Under the pieces are notes generated by a model. That model had not been told where the DNA came from. It was given only the letters and a program-made list of their open reading frames with translations, and did no database searches. The position numbers and the translations under genes were made by a program. Below, in pieces: positions 1-11,732 of a stretch of DNA of 64,000 nt (position 1 is the stretch's first letter; every line of letters starts with the position of its first letter). The stretch is from Reticulitermes speratus (Eukaryota > Arthropoda > Insecta > Blattodea > Rhinotermitidae): positions 9,795,001 through 9,859,000 of the forward strand of contig JAJKFL010000002.1 in NCBI GenBank assembly GCA_021186555.1. Direction: 5' to 3'.

Positions 1-1332
1 AGATGCAGTAGATTGCTTCAAGATACAAAACCCCTGGAATGCCAGGACCACAACTCAAAAAACAAAAATGTGGTAAGCCTTGGGCACCCAACTTAAATTC
101 CCTGCACTATCTGCAGACTGCTGGCATTTAAATTGCAGAATTTAACTTTTTCATATATATATATTCTTACCATATATATTTTAGAATTTTCTTTCAGATT
201 TAACAACATAAAATTTAGCAATCTATTTATGAATTAATTAACCCCTTAGACTGGAGTGCTGAATGTTTTTCTTTCATGCCATATGCTACTGACTCCTTGA
301 ATAGCAGAGTTCTCCGCTCATTCTGCCCTCTCAGATTGGAGCTTCACTCCCTTGAACAAATTTGAAACACATGCAGTCTGGTTACTTTATTGTTGTCGGT
401 AACATTTATATATGCAATATAAAACTTCGAAGTGCTGAAAAATGTTATTTCTTCAGATACATTCACAAAGCATTTGTGAAAAATGACTAGCAGCCTTGTC
501 ATGTCCATGTCCACTTGGAACAGTGCAACTCCCACCTGACAGATCTTTGTGAAATTTCATATTTGGGATTTCCACTGAAATTTGTTGAAGACCATGTGTG
601 TTTAAGATGTCTTATTGTGATTGGTTTTTATAATGGAGATACACAGTGTTCTCTGTTAGGTACAAATTGAGGCAGTGGTTGATCTTCATACTGGAGGTAC
701 ACAGTGTTCTCTGTGAGGTATGAACTGAAGCTGTGGTTCATCTTTATAATGGAGATACACAGTGTTCTGTGTGAGGTACAAACTGACGATGAAGAAACAG
801 TTGAAAGTTGGAGTGTAACAATCATGCATGATAAATTGTAAATCTTTCATTTTCTGAGATACAGTTATGATTGATTGTACAGCTGTTTGTGAAAGATGGA
901 GAAATTGTATAGTGTGTGTTGTAAAACATGAAAAGGCACATTTAAAATACTTGTGCTTCCAGGACTTCTTTTGAATTAATCACAAATTTAAAATCTAGGC
1001 CCAGTACAATATAAATGTGCTGAAGCTGCAGACACATCATAACTTGTTAAGTTGAATTATATGCCAGTAAATTTACTTCCTCACTGTTAACAAAAGCAAA
1101 CACTTTAGTTGCAGAACCTGGATATTTAACCCTGGTACTGCCATGTCTGCCAGTAGACATAATCCAGAACCATTCCCAACCACCTTCTGTCTCCTTGTTG
1201 TTCCTTGTAGCTACTTTGCAAGAGGTTTCCCCATCAGAATCCTGTTTCTTCTCTCAATGTCCTTGTTACATTCCCAGCCAAACACTGAAATTTCTTTACT
1301 TTCTAACCGCTGCTTATAACTTGTTTCATTAG
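1..1332 (+). other. COX10 upstream intron (no coding exon seen)
   Basis: No frame here matches the earlier part of COX10 (the Asn/Asp-rich first UbiA motif and the RTKNRPLVRGQ-like stretch expected before the first visible exon), so this is read as intron. It is AT-rich and CpG-poor. It holds a three-copy 58-bp tandem repeat, listed separately. Confidence 0.6.
625..793. repeat. 58-bp tandem repeat, about 3 copies
   Basis: The motif GGAGATACACAGTGTTCT recurs at 635, 693 (one change) and 751, exactly 58 bases apart, with similar sequence between. The short open frame on the minus strand here (628-825) is a by-product of the repeat and not a gene. Confidence 0.85.
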
Positions 1333-3473
1333 CCCACTTCATGCAGTGATGTTTGCTGCAACATGTAGTGTGGTTGGCCTGTCCACCTTGTACTGGGGTG
1401 TTAATGGACTCACTTTTGCACTTGGAGCTACCAACCTCGTTCTTTACACCCTGGTGTACACGCCCATGAAACGGTTCAGTATTCTGAACACATGGATTGG
1501 CTCTGTTGGTAAGGAGTAACAGGATCTTAGAAGATCTTTTTCATTAAGGAGGTGATTTCAGTTTTTAGTTGTTTACCCCTTTTTTATTGCATTGAAAAGC
1601 AATTACAAATTCATGCACTAAATACTGATGTTGCATTCCACCTTACTACAGCCACAGCTCTGTTTATCTTTTGTGTTCTCTTTCATTTTCTGTATTACAA
1701 CACAAGTCAATTATAAGGGAATGTGTCATATATTATCAAAACAGATTATTGCTATAAGAAATGCAGAAACTAAATTGGCTCAAGTAGTTACACTTCTGGC
1801 TTATTTTTATTAAGTCATAATCAACATATTATATCCTGATTTCTAAAATTATATTATATTGTGGCCTGGCATTTCAAGAACCCTTTGGGCCTCTGGTATA
1901 CTTTATAAAGTGGCTTTGGTTACTGCAGTTATGTTAAAATGTGGAAAGAAAATACCTGTCTGTAGTGGTAGAATGTGTGGGTTTTCTTAATATAATAAAT
2001 GTTAGAAAACAATGGAAAATTTGGTTTTTATAAACGCTGTTGTTAAGTAAGCTGCTAGCAAGGCCGCCAGTGTCCACCAGGCATGCCATTACATTAAGAT
2101 GGCAATACTCTATACACGAACTACCAGAAGAAATGTCAAAGAGTATAAAGCATGAAGATACAACATTAAAGCATGTGATCGTAATGTGGTGGTATATTTG
2201 TAAAGTCAGAGGTAGAAAGCTTGAGACATTGGACGTGTAGGCCTGCAGCAAAATTGTGTCAGAAGCCTTTTAGCTGAGGTTAGTAAGTGCATAGTTCCAA
2301 ATTTTGTATCATGTTACATGTGTTACTAAACTAACATTATTTTGTGTTGTGTTAACAGTAGGAGCAATACCACCACTGATGGGCTGGGCAGCCTGTGCTG
2401 GCACACTGGGACCTGGAGCATGGATATTGCCTGGTATTTTGTACGCTTGGCAGTTCCCACACTTCAACGCTCTGTCGTGGAATTTACGTTCTGACTATTC
2501 TCGGGCAGGATATCGGATGATGTGCGTTACAAATCCAGATCTTTGTCGGCAAACAACTCTTCGTTACGCTGGGGTAGTGTTGGTGTTGTCGTGCCTTGCG
2601 CCTGTTTTAGAGGTGACCACATGGCTCTTTGCAGCAGGGTCCATTCCACTTAATGCTTACTTCATGTACTTAGGTAAGATCATGATCTGAGAACCTCTGA
2701 GAGTTACAGCGGTGGTTCCCAGTTGGTTCCATTTGGACTGAGTTATGCCAGTCCAATAATTATACTCATAGTTGGCACTACATATTTTACCAGAACTGGA
2801 AAACATGGTGTTGTGCAGCGTGATGCTCTTCGTTTTTCATTTCCTTGCATCTGGATAGTTTTGTTTGAAATGTTAACTGGTTTTCTTCCTATCTACCTTA
2901 TGTTGGCTGGCCATGAGGTTAGGAAGAAAACAGATTTTCTTGGGGGTGATGGTTATGCCCCTCAGAAATGGGAAGGCAGAGCCCTGCTACAGGTTCCATA
3001 CAGTTTGAAACTCGATATGTCTGGCAACTTCACTAATCTTGTATGCCTGCATGTATAATTTTATTTGCAAAGTTGAGTATGGGCGATTACGATATAGGTT
3101 ATCTTTAGTTTTAAGATCACATAAAGGAGTTAATTTTTGTGTTCTGAAGAAACATGCTGATATATGCTTGTTTGTACTGTACAATGTTAGACATACAGGG
3201 CACTGGTACCGCTGTTTTTCTTATTCTTGACCTGGGACATGCTGGTAACTATTGGTGTATGGTGCAGATATATCAGAACACATGGTGGATATTTTCCATT
3301 TAGCTTGGCAGTTCCATCAGCATTCAGACAGCAGCAGCTCACGTCGGCTGTTCCGCATCTCACTGATTCACCTGCCATTGCTCATGGTTATGATGCTGCT
3401 CACCAAGAAACAGTGGTATGTGACATCAACCGGAGGAGATGAAGACCAGGTAATTGCACCTTCTCATTGCTGA
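1333..3473 (+). CDS. COX10: COX10, protoheme IX farnesyltransferase (heme O synthase), 3' exons only
   Basis: COX10 transfers a farnesyl group to heme B to make heme O, the precursor of heme A for cytochrome c oxidase. It is a multi-pass UbiA-family protein of the mitochondrial inner membrane. Three exons are visible: 1333-1508, 2359-2673 and 3304-3473, with junctions AG/C, G/TA and G/CT. All have AG acceptors and GT donors, and the frame stays open across the joins. The first gives [11 protein letters not shown] and NTWIGSV. The second gives [24 protein letters not shown] and the second Asp-containing loop [10 protein letters not shown]. The third gives [18 protein letters not shown], then a polar tail and a stop at 3471-3473. 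The order and spacing match the C-terminal half of animal COX10. The N-terminal half with the mitochondrial targeting peptide is off the window. The last residues could differ if the GT at 3450 is used as a donor instead of reading through. Identification is firm. Confidence 0.95.
1509..2358 (+). other. COX10 intron, 850 bp
   Basis: Donor GTAAGG at 1509 and acceptor TTAACAG ending at 2358. AT-rich and CpG-poor. The open frames on both strands (about 1934-2251) resemble nothing I know and have no start context. Confidence 0.8.
2674..3303 (+). other. COX10 last intron, 630 bp, with an unexplained open stretch
   Basis: Donor GTAAGA at 2674, acceptor TTTAG ending at 3303. It contains a 111-codon open frame (2723-3058, + strand) in a different frame from the exons. 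It is rich in hydrophobic residues at first and more polar later. It matches no COX10 sequence and no family I recognise, so I do not call it a gene. Confidence 0.7.
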
Positions 3474-3856
3474 TAATAATCACACATTTGTGAAGCCCAA
3501 ACCGATTGTGACATAACCTTAGGTGCCATGCGCTAAATTAATCTTGTCACCACAGTTTTCTTGTTGTTGTAGGAACTTACAGTAGGCTAAGTTGCACAAA
3601 TAATGGAATGAGAGTTTTACAATATGTGTTAGGTTTAAATTAGGATTCAGACTGTTAGAAAAACGTACATACAAGCCTCTCTCACAGTAATTTATGGAAC
3701 ACCATCTCGTTCTCACACCTCAAACTGTACAAGAGATTATTACATCAAAAAGTGTAACAGCAATTGATGCATGTTTTGATAACAGGTAATAAGAAATAAG
3801 TTACTGAATTATAAGACTTAAAATGTGTATTCACATGGGAGAATATAACAAAAATG

Positions 3857-3862
3857 AATAAA
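3857..3862 (+). terminator. candidate COX10 polyadenylation signal AATAAA
   Basis: First canonical AATAAA downstream of the COX10 stop, about 385 bases after it and just before a palindromic repeat at 3890. Only position and motif support it. Confidence 0.3.
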
Positions 3863-3889
3863 ATTTTTGAGGTCTTCGTTGTGCTGGGA

Positions 3890-3995
3890 TGTTGCACAAT
3901 GTATGTTGGTAGTTGGTTACCAACATTTTGGGACCAATAAGGTTGTCCCAAAACATCGGTAACCAGCTACCAACCTATTCTGCATAACATTCCAG
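3890..3995. repeat. degenerate palindromic retroposon
   Basis: An inverted repeat: the left arm around TTGGTAGTTGGTTACC and TTTTGGGAC is matched on the right by GTCCCAAAACATCGGTAACC and CTACCAA. It ends in ACATTCCAGAAGAGC. The string CAAAACATCGGTAA is a worn form of CGAAACGTCGGTAA seen in the copies at 15.9, 19.0 and 22.8 kb. It is a CpG-decayed member of that family. Confidence 0.6.
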
Positions 3996-4013
3996 AAGAG
4001 CAAAAGCCTAAAC

Positions 4014-4047
<34 letters not shown>

Positions 4048-7000
4048 CATTCCATGGATCCATAATTTTGTCACAAGACAAGAGGATGTGGAATAAGTCA
4101 TAACATACAAAATCATACAAAATGTACATTGCAAAATGCTGTAAACATTTTATGTGCAGTCTTAGACGTCAGTATTATAGGTTAACAGTACTCATAAGAA
4201 ATTCATCTACAGAGTAAAAGGAGTGTGCATTTAAGTATCTTCTTAGTGCTGCTTTAAATTGTGCCTTTTCATTCTTAAGATTTTTGATATTACATGGTAA
4301 GCTATTGAAGATCCTGATACTAGAATAGAATGTACCTTTCTGAAAGCATGATAGGTTGGCAATTGGTCTATGAAGATGGTGCTTATTCCTTGTATTAATA
4401 CTGTGTATTGATGAATTTGTTTGAAAGTTTTCTTGATTATCAACGAGGAAGTTCATTAATGAAAATATATATTGGCATGGAACAGGCAAAATCTCCAGTT
4501 TTTTAAATAGACTTCTGCATGAAGTTCTAGGATGTGCACCAACCATAATTCTTACGATTTTCTTTTGTAATGAAAATATCTTCCTGCTGTTGGACGAATT
4601 TCCCCAAAAAATTATTCCGTATTGTACAATAGAGTGAAAATATGCGAAATAAATTGACTTGAGAGTGTTAATGTTGCTGATGTGGAACATTGACCGAACT
4701 GCATAACATGGTCCACTTAATTTAGGTATCATTTGATCAATATGACCTTTCCAATTTAGGTGGTTATCAAGATGTAAGCCAAGAAATTTTGAATTTAGTT
4801 TTTCTTCTATGTATATATCTTTATAACCAATAGTCAATGAACATTGTGGTGAATTATTTGTTACAAATTTCATTATATTTGTTTTCTCTATATTTAGGAC
4901 TAACTTGTTTGCTGAGAACCATTCAATCATACTGGAGAGAACTGAGTTTGATATCGTACAAAAATCTTCAAAATTTCTGTTAGAGATTATGACACTAGTG
5001 TCATCAGCAAATAATATTGGTTCTGACAAGGAATTTATTCTCAGTGGAAGGTCATTGATATAAATTATGAACAATAAGGGCCCTAGAATGGACCCTTGGG
5101 GAACTCCATGTTTCATCGTACCCCAGTCAGAGGAAAATTTTCGAGTTGAACTAGGAGATCTTATTTCGACTTTCTGTTGTCTGTTTGTTAAATAGGATCT
5201 GAACCAATCTGCCATTACTCCTTGAATGCCATAGAAATGTAATTTAGATAACAAAATTTCATGATTTACACAGTCAAAGGCCTTCGTTAGATCACAGAAA
5301 ATTCCTCCAACATGTATTTTTTGGTTAAGAGATTTAAACACACTATCAGTTAGTTTGAATGCAGCCTTTTCTGTAGATATACCGTTCCTAAAACCATGCT
5401 GTTCTGGGACCAATATGTTGTTAGAGTGTAGATGTTGGCTTAATCTACTGTGCAGAGCTTTCTCGAATACTTTTGAAAAAACTGTCAATAGCGAAATAGG
5501 TCTGTAATTTGTTATATTAGTTTTGTCTCCTTTCTTATACAGAGGTTTTACAACTGCAATTTTGAGACGATCAGGGAAGATACCTTTATATATTGAATGA
5601 TTACAAATGAAGGTTAATGGGTGACTGATATCAGAAGCACAAGTTTTTAAGATTTTACTATTTATTTCATCATAACCTGAAGAGTTTTTAGGTTTAAGTG
5701 AACGTATTATACTTTTAATCTCAGCTTCAGTAATTGGGATTATTTTTATGCTGGGGAAGTTTCCAGGAAAAGACTTTTAACAACGAGATGGCATCTCCTT
5801 TCTCAAATTTCTGTACATTTAGTTTTTCAGCAACTGTTAGAAAGTAATTATTGAAGGCATTGGCCATGCTTTTTGGCTCTTTTAATTTTTCATTGCCCAC
5901 AACTAGGGAGGGGATCTGTTCTGTTGGATGCAATTTTCCTGTCTCCTTCCTTATAATGTTCCATGTTGTTTTGACTTTATTACTAGATTTAGCTATAAGT
6001 CTACTGTAGTGTTGCTTTTTAGCTTCTCTTATAACTTTTTTTAGGATTCTACAATAATTAACGTAATGTGTTTTTGCTTTTGGACCACTGCTGTTCCTAG
6101 TGAAGGTGCACAAACTTCTTTTATGTTTGCATGATATTTTTATTCCTTGCGTGATCCAGTCATTATTTTTGTTTTTGTATTTGACTGGAAAACTCGCTTC
6201 AAAAATATTTAGGAAAGTACTTAGAAATGAGTTGAACATACAATTAACATCTTGGTTCTGATAAACAGATTCCCACATTTCTTGTTTTAGTAGTGTCTGA
6301 AAGTTTGTGAGTGTATAATTATTTATTAATCTTGTTTTCTGCTTTATAGGCATTTTGTTTCTTGCTACATAAGTATTATTGATTGTGAGAAATTGAGCAT
6401 CATGGTCTGAAAGGCCATTTATTAGTGCAGATGTATAAGATGAGTTTAGTTACTATTATCGACAAAAATATTATCAATGGCTGTACATGATTTATTTTGT
6501 ATTCTTGTTGCAAAATCTACTGTATGTGATAGATTATATGTGGTTAATAATGAGGACAGTTTATTTTTTTGGTTGCTTTCGATGAGATAATTTGTGTTTA
6601 TGTCTCCACAAATTATAAATTCAGCCTTTGGTTTATACAGATTTTTCAAAGTATCACTAGATTTTTAATAAACCGATTAAAATCTCCTGTAGGGGCTCTG
6701 TATAAGCTCAAGATAATTAATTTTGATGCTTCAGTTTCTAGTTCTACTGCACAAATTTCCAAATCCTTTTCTATACAATTATGTGAAATATCAGTTTTGT
6801 TGGCATTGAGGTCTTTACGAACAAAAATACACACACCTCCTTTCTGTAGCTCTTTGCGGCAGAAACTAGATCTTAATATGTACCCTGGCAATGTGAGATG
6901 TAGCAGGTCCTGTTCATCCATGTGATGTTCACTAAAGCTTAGGATGTGGGGATTTATGTTATCTGTTTCTAAAGAATGTATTAATTCATCACTCTTGCTT

Positions 7001-7164
7001 CTTAGTCCCCTAACATTTTGATGAAATATGTTTAATGAATTAAATGAATTAGATACAGCTGCAATTTTATCCTGGTCTATGAGGTTCATGTGTTTACAAT
7101 CTACATGTGGCAATACACAATACACTGTGGCAGAAGCCTGAAATCTTGCAATAAAGTTGTTCAT
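4014..7164 (-). mobile_element. CR1-group (Daphne/Crack/L2-like) non-LTR retrotransposon, broken
   Basis: Read on the minus strand, an apurinic-type endonuclease begins near 7164 (NIFHQNVRGLRSK; SFSEHHM; GGVCIFVRKDL). It runs with breaks to about 6446 and is followed by a linker (6353-5727). The reverse transcriptase is at about 5760-4175. RT motifs in order are SSGYDEINSKIL, NYRPISLL, LTKAFDCVNHEILLSKL, GVPQGSILGPLLFIIYINDL and the catalytic FADD in ILFADDTSVIIS, then the thumb region YGIIFWGNSS. The 3' untranslated part ends in a (GTATGTAT)n tail at 4014-4045, as usual for CR1/L2 elements. The RT frame is open to its end. At least three breaks lie upstream: a frameshift near 5780, loss of frame between 6353 and 6446, and a frame change at 6646-6649. 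The element is therefore dead but fairly young. It lies antisense to COX10, about 550 bp past its stop. Confidence 0.9.
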
Positions 7165-8115
7165 TATTTGTGGGAGTGTTGTGACTAATCTTGTGGCAGG
7201 TCATGTACATTGCATTTTGCAGTCTGTTGTGTGTCGTCCTGATAACATCGTTTGTAGTTTTACTGTGCTGTAAATTTGTACTGCTTGGAAGCTGTATGGA
7301 TTAGATTTTTTGCCACAATATGTTGCATGTGTCTTCTTGGTCGTAGTAATACAGCGTGTTTCATAAGTCCATCCGGGATTTAGAGGCTTGGCCGTGCAGT
7401 AGCAAACCCACATATAAGAGATAAAAAGCATGCCAACGGATAGAGGAAATGTAAAAGTTTTTTCGTGACAGATGCGATGGCGTAGTTACCCGTTTCTCTG
7501 CTAGGAGGCAGTGGTGTGCAAACATGGCGTTTTCAGGTGAACAGAAATCTTTTTGTGTCCTGCAATTTGCCAGGTCACCCGACCTTACTCCATGTGACTT
7601 TTTCCTGTGGGGTTACGTTAAAGATCATGTTTACGTGCCTCCTTTACCAAGAGATTTACCGGAGCTTCGGCTAAGAATTATGGATGCGGTTGCTACCATC
7701 GACATTCATATGTTGGAATGTGTGTGGCAGGAGCTAGATTACAGGATTGACGTCTGTCGAGTCACCAAAGAGGGACATATTGAACATTTGTAAGGTAGGT
7801 TCAAAACTTGGATATGTACTCTTTTCACTGACATGCTCTCATCCCCCGTGTGTGATTTGGCTCCTGAGCTACAGACCTCCGAAATCCCGGAGGGATTTAT
7901 GAAACACCTGGTATTTAAAAGCGTTCGGTGATGTTATTAGTAGTCGCCTGTGAAATGGATTTTAATGACGTGATGTTTGTTATCATGTCAGTTAATGTCC
8001 AATAAATTGTTAGTAGATGGTATGGGTATGTTGGAGTTTGTGTGGATGTGTTCACTACTGTGGTTCTGTTACTGATGTGGTAACCACACTGATTATGTGT
8101 TGCAGGTGAGGCCAA
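7165..8115 (-). mobile_element. possible 5' part (ORF1 region) of the CR1-group LINE, split by a DNA transposon
   Basis: Minus-strand open frames flank the mariner-group insertion at 7352-7911: 8115-7915 (Thr/Ser/Asn-rich) and 7340-7201. They sit just upstream of the LINE endonuclease and could be its ORF1 or 5' UTR. No zinc knuckle, PHD or esterase motif is visible, so this is inferred from position only. Confidence 0.35.
7352..7911 (+). mobile_element. internally deleted mariner/Tc1-superfamily transposon, 560 bp
   Basis: The ends are imperfect terminal inverted repeats: CAGCGTGTTTCATAAGTCC at 7352, and at the right end the complement of CCAGGTGTTTCATAAATCC. Both are followed by TCCGGGATTT-like sequence. 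TA target duplications lie at 7350-7351 and 7912-7913. An 89-codon frame (7524-7793) starts MAFSGEQKSFCVLQFAR, the usual start of this transposase type. It then jumps to the C-terminal part SPDLTPCDFFLWGYVKDHVY and ends RVTKEGHIEHL. The central part of the transposase is missing, yet the reading frame is intact across the deletion. It cannot encode a working transposase. Confidence 0.88.
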
Positions 8116-9700
8116 ACCAATGCTGACAAAATGAAGAAACTACTCTATCTGTAGTGAGTAAATGACCATCTTCGGTATCCATGTGTACATATCCCATAGT
8201 TACATGAAGTTGTACTTACTTCTTTGTTTTGAAAATGCAGATTTACTGTAAATTGGGCATTGCTGTAATTTCTTCATGTCACGTCCTATGAGCATCTACT
8301 TTTTTTTTCCTTATTCCTAAGCACAAAGACCTTCAGACAACATGAAGGTGCAGTAAAACCTGTTTAAATTGTTATCAAATAATTAGAACTCTGGTGTAAT
8401 TTGAAGTAACTCTCTGTCTCCAACTTAAGTGTTTTTATTACACATAATTAAAAGACTGTAAAATCTGTAATTCGAAGCAGTGACGAAGGCCTGTGAGTAA
8501 CATACTGCATATGAATTTTGAAGGAACGTAGTGCTTCAGTTTTCAGGGTATAAAATGGCAGTTTTGTATGAAATTTTGGTAAATTTCTACCAGAGTACAT
8601 GGTGTAATATACCAGAAAACAGTATTCATAATCACCACCATGAGATCCTCAAAACTCCCATATGAAGCGGATTATTGAATTTTCTCAGCCTACTGTCCCT
8701 TCTCATTATTCCAAATATTCTGAAGCCTAAATGTTGTTTAATAAAAAGCAGAAACAAGGTTGAAGGTGCACACATGTGCTTGTGCTGTCGTGCTGTCATA
8801 CCAGCACTGCACCTCGACACTCGTGTGACATGTTGTTCTGTTAGAATAAAATGCCAAGTTTTACACCCATCCAAGTAGCTAAACTTATGGCTTTGTATAT
8901 TTTAATCTGTATAGTTTTGGTAGGAGGAGACAGGAAGACAGAAAATTTCGTATTGAGTGATACGAAGCGTCCTCCTCTATTATTCTGCTCTTAATTTCAT
9001 CACAACTGTAATTTTGACTTGTTGGTGTCATTCCATAATATTTTAATCTTGCCATAGTTTCAAAGACTGTCCTGTCCATCTTTGTATTATCATTATATCA
9101 TGAATTCCCAGAGACATATGTAGTTTTGTTAAATCTTGTATAGCTGATGCATAATGAAAGATAATGGAAGATTTGCAAAAATATAATGCCAAGACAACAG
9201 CCAAGTAAAGCCTTAACAAGTCTGGGAAAGAACTTAACATCCTTTTCTTTCATTGTACAGAAGCTAGCAGGAATTGAGAATCTATTTTTATATATTTTAG
9301 TGGGCCATTTATGTTCGTAATGTCCGTGAATACTTTCATGGCTTTTTGCACACACTTAAAAGATTCCAAAAAGTGTGTAAGTATAAATGTTTCAAAAGAT
9401 GTCAGACTTTTATAGCAGTTCAGTACTAATGTGGATGCTATTTCTGTGTGACAGTTCCATTGAGATGCTGAGTGTATTGACAGTCTTTTGGAGATACCGT
9501 TCAAGATAGTTGCGTAGAGACTTATAAGGATACGTAAATGTTGAAAATTGTGCATGATTCAAATTCAAGGGCTCTAGGCAAGGACGTTTTTGTAAAATTT
9601 TTTCTGAAAAAAATTGAGTAACTTGCACTAGGCAACTACTTGTTCTTGCTTGTAGATGGCGAGCAGGGATGGGGGAGGGCGTCGGGGTTATTTAACAGCC
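8116..9700. other. intergenic, nothing recognised
   Basis: AT-rich, CpG-poor DNA with only short open frames on both strands. None shows a domain, splice-supported exon or start context I can defend. Confidence 0.5.
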
Positions 9701-9714
9701 CTGTCAATTGCAAA

Positions 9715-9920
9715 TGCTATGTAGTGTTTGTGGTAGATGAATGGAAGGTGAGTATGGAGCATTGGTGGAATGATGCAGGAGAGCCAGAGTACTCGGAGGA
9801 AGACGTAACCCAGTGCGTCTGTGGCACAACAGATTTCACATGGACTGGCCTGGGGTGGAACTGATGTGTCTGTGGTGAGACGCTGACGAGTGACTGCCTG
9901 AGCCATGGCACAGCCTTGTG
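9715..9920 (-). mobile_element. degenerate tRNA-derived SINE
   Basis: Read on the minus strand, CCATGGCTCAGGCAGTCACT resembles an A-box region. After about 45 bases come GGCCAGTCCATGTG and TCTTCCTCCGAGTACTC, which I recall as common in insect SINEs. The B box is worn (AGTTCCACCCC in place of GGTTCGAGTCC). The 109-codon minus-strand frame over it is repeat-derived. Confidence 0.45.
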
Positions 9921-9970
9921 TGGCATTTGTCACATATGTCCATCCTGCATTCTGATGTAGATGTGTATAT

Positions 9971-10309
9971 GTCGACCTCGGTGGACTAGTGGTTAGCGTG
10001 CTCGCCACTGGACCCAAGGTTCGCGGGTTCGATCCCGACCGAGGTCGATGGATTTTTAAGGGTGATAAAAATCCGGAGCAACACTTCCTTCGGAGGGGAA
10101 GTAAAGCCGTCAGTCACGTGTCGTAGAAATAACCTTACGGCATGAATAGAACTAGTAGTGCTTGCCTGATGTGACAGCCAGATGGCTCTGGCAGTCACAT
10201 GAGGATCGAGTTGAAAAGCGCGGCCAGTCAGGCGGTCCCTGACTGCCGCAAAATGCACAAAGACCTCGGAAAGAGGAGGCCCAAGCCCATATAGGGCTGT
10301 TGAGCCATG

Positions 10310-10344
<35 letters not shown>
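9971..10344 (+). mobile_element. tRNA-derived SINE with (TTA)n tail, 374 bp, clear target duplication
   Basis: The tRNA-like head reads GACCTCGGTGGACTAGTGG (A box) and GGGTTCGATCCC (B box). A 3' body without coding potential and a TTATTATTA tail follow. The 13-bp duplication TAGATGTGTATAT lies at 9958-9970 and 10345-10357. Both Pol III boxes are intact and the duplication is perfect, so the insertion is young. The Leu/Ile/Asn-run frames on the minus strand come from the tail. Confidence 0.92.
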
Positions 10345-10346
<2 letters not shown>

Positions 10347-10357
10347 GATGTGTATAT

Positions 10358-10797
10358 ATACATGCTGAGGAAGATATCTGCTTCAAAGAGGGAAGAGGTA
10401 ACAGTGGAGTCGTGAAGACTGCGTAATGAGGAACTTTATGATCTGTACTGCTCACCAAATGATATTGAGGTGATAAAATCAAAAAGAATGAGGTGGGCTG
10501 GGCATGTGGCACGTGTGGGGGAATGAGGAGGTGTATACGTGGTTTTGGTGGGGAGACCTGAGGGAAAGAGACCACGTGGAAGAGATAGGCGTAGATGGGA
10601 GAATAATATTAAATTGGATCTTAAAGAATTTGGATTTGGAGGCATGGAGTGGATTGATCTGACTCGGGATAGGGACAGGTGGCGGGCTTTTGTGAATGCG
10701 GTAATGAACCTTCGGGTTCCATAAAATGCGGGGAATTTCTTGACTAGCTGAGGACCTGTTAGCTTCTCAGGAATGACTCTGCTCCATGGAGTTAGTT
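10358..10797 (+). mobile_element. RTE-like LINE, 3' end
   Basis: Translates in pieces to the C-terminal part of a LINE endonuclease-reverse transcriptase: [74 protein letters not shown]. It ends with GCTCCATGGAGTTAGTT. Other 3' ends of the same family lie at 13.6, 23.7, 28.7, 30.6, 32.6, 36.1, 36.6, 40.2 and 48.0 kb. This copy is 5'-truncated and has a stop after VGE. Confidence 0.85.
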
Positions 10798-11433
10798 AGT
10801 AGCTGTGTATGTATACACGCATTTGTGTGTGTGCGCTCGCGCACGGTATGTGTAGCTTATTTTATACATAGCAGTACTGAGTGGCTCATCAATAGGCTAC
10901 TGTTAAATTACACGAATGTGGCCCAGAAGAACAGTTTAAATAGCAAACTTCGCAATCTGATCAGAATTTTTGTTGCTTGCATCTTCAGATTGTTAAAGTT
11001 TGTTATTTTACTTTTAGCAGTAAGAATGTATACTTTTTTGGGGGAAGAATTTGCCACTTACTGACATTTTCTTTATGTTAAAATTGTCGGCTGTAACCTC
11101 GAAGTTCCTCACCGTAGCCATGTTTAGGTCTATATTTGTCGATATGAATATTCCATACGTATTTGTAGGTCTCATTTATGTCCATACTGCATTTTATCTT
11201 GGCATCAGACTGAAAGCTTAGTAAGATGCCAACATTGTGCATAATTGCAGGAACTTGGATTAAGTGGCGCTAGTGTCGCACCCCAACTCATAAGTTCGCG
11301 AGTCCATTGTGTTTTTTTTTTCGATTTAGGAAAATTAAATATAAAAATGAAATGGGGTTGTCATAGCCCAGAAGGCGCCAATATAAATTTCCACCGCCGT
11401 TAAAATCTTTTCCCCCTCATCTACCTTTAGGGT

Positions 11434-11719
11434 GTGAGCCGGGATAGCGATAGCCACTCGCTACGGGCTGGACGGTCCGGGGATCGAATCCCGGTGGGGG
11501 CGAGATTTTCCGCACCCGTCCAGACCGGCCCTGGGGCCCACCCAGTCTCCTATACAATGGGTACCGGGTCTCTTTTCCGGGGGTAAAGCGGCCGGGGTTT
11601 GGAGTTGACCACTTACACTCATCTAGTGCCAGGGTTAAAGAAAGAGTAGAACTATATTTCTACTCCCCCTCTGGGCCTTCATGGCCTGTTCTAGGGTGAA
11701 CCTTACCTTTACCTTTTAC
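11434..11719 (+). mobile_element. tRNA-derived SINE (family A), 286 bp, with target duplication
   Basis: The head contains GAGCCGGGATAGCGATAGC and the B box GGGGATCGAATCCC. The body is GCACCCGTCCAGACCGGCCC ... TAAAGCGGCCGGGG ... GGCCTTCATGGCCTGTTCTA. The tail is (CCTTTA)n. The 13-bp duplication CTACCTTTAGGGT lies at 11421-11433 and 11720-11732. Other copies are at 21.4, 26.7, 35.1 and 41.7 kb. Confidence 0.92.
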
Positions 11720-11732
11720 CTACCTTTAGGGT

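Noticed and set aside
9688-10017. 109-codon minus-strand gene
   Set aside because: The peptide resembles translations of insect SINEs rather than a protein family, and it ends in the tRNA-like part of the next SINE.
9980-10050. true tRNA gene
   Set aside because: A and B boxes are present, but the acceptor and arms do not fold as a full tRNA, and a SINE body, tail and target duplication follow. The same applies to the heads at 11.4, 21.6, 26.2, 40.1 and 55.5 kb.
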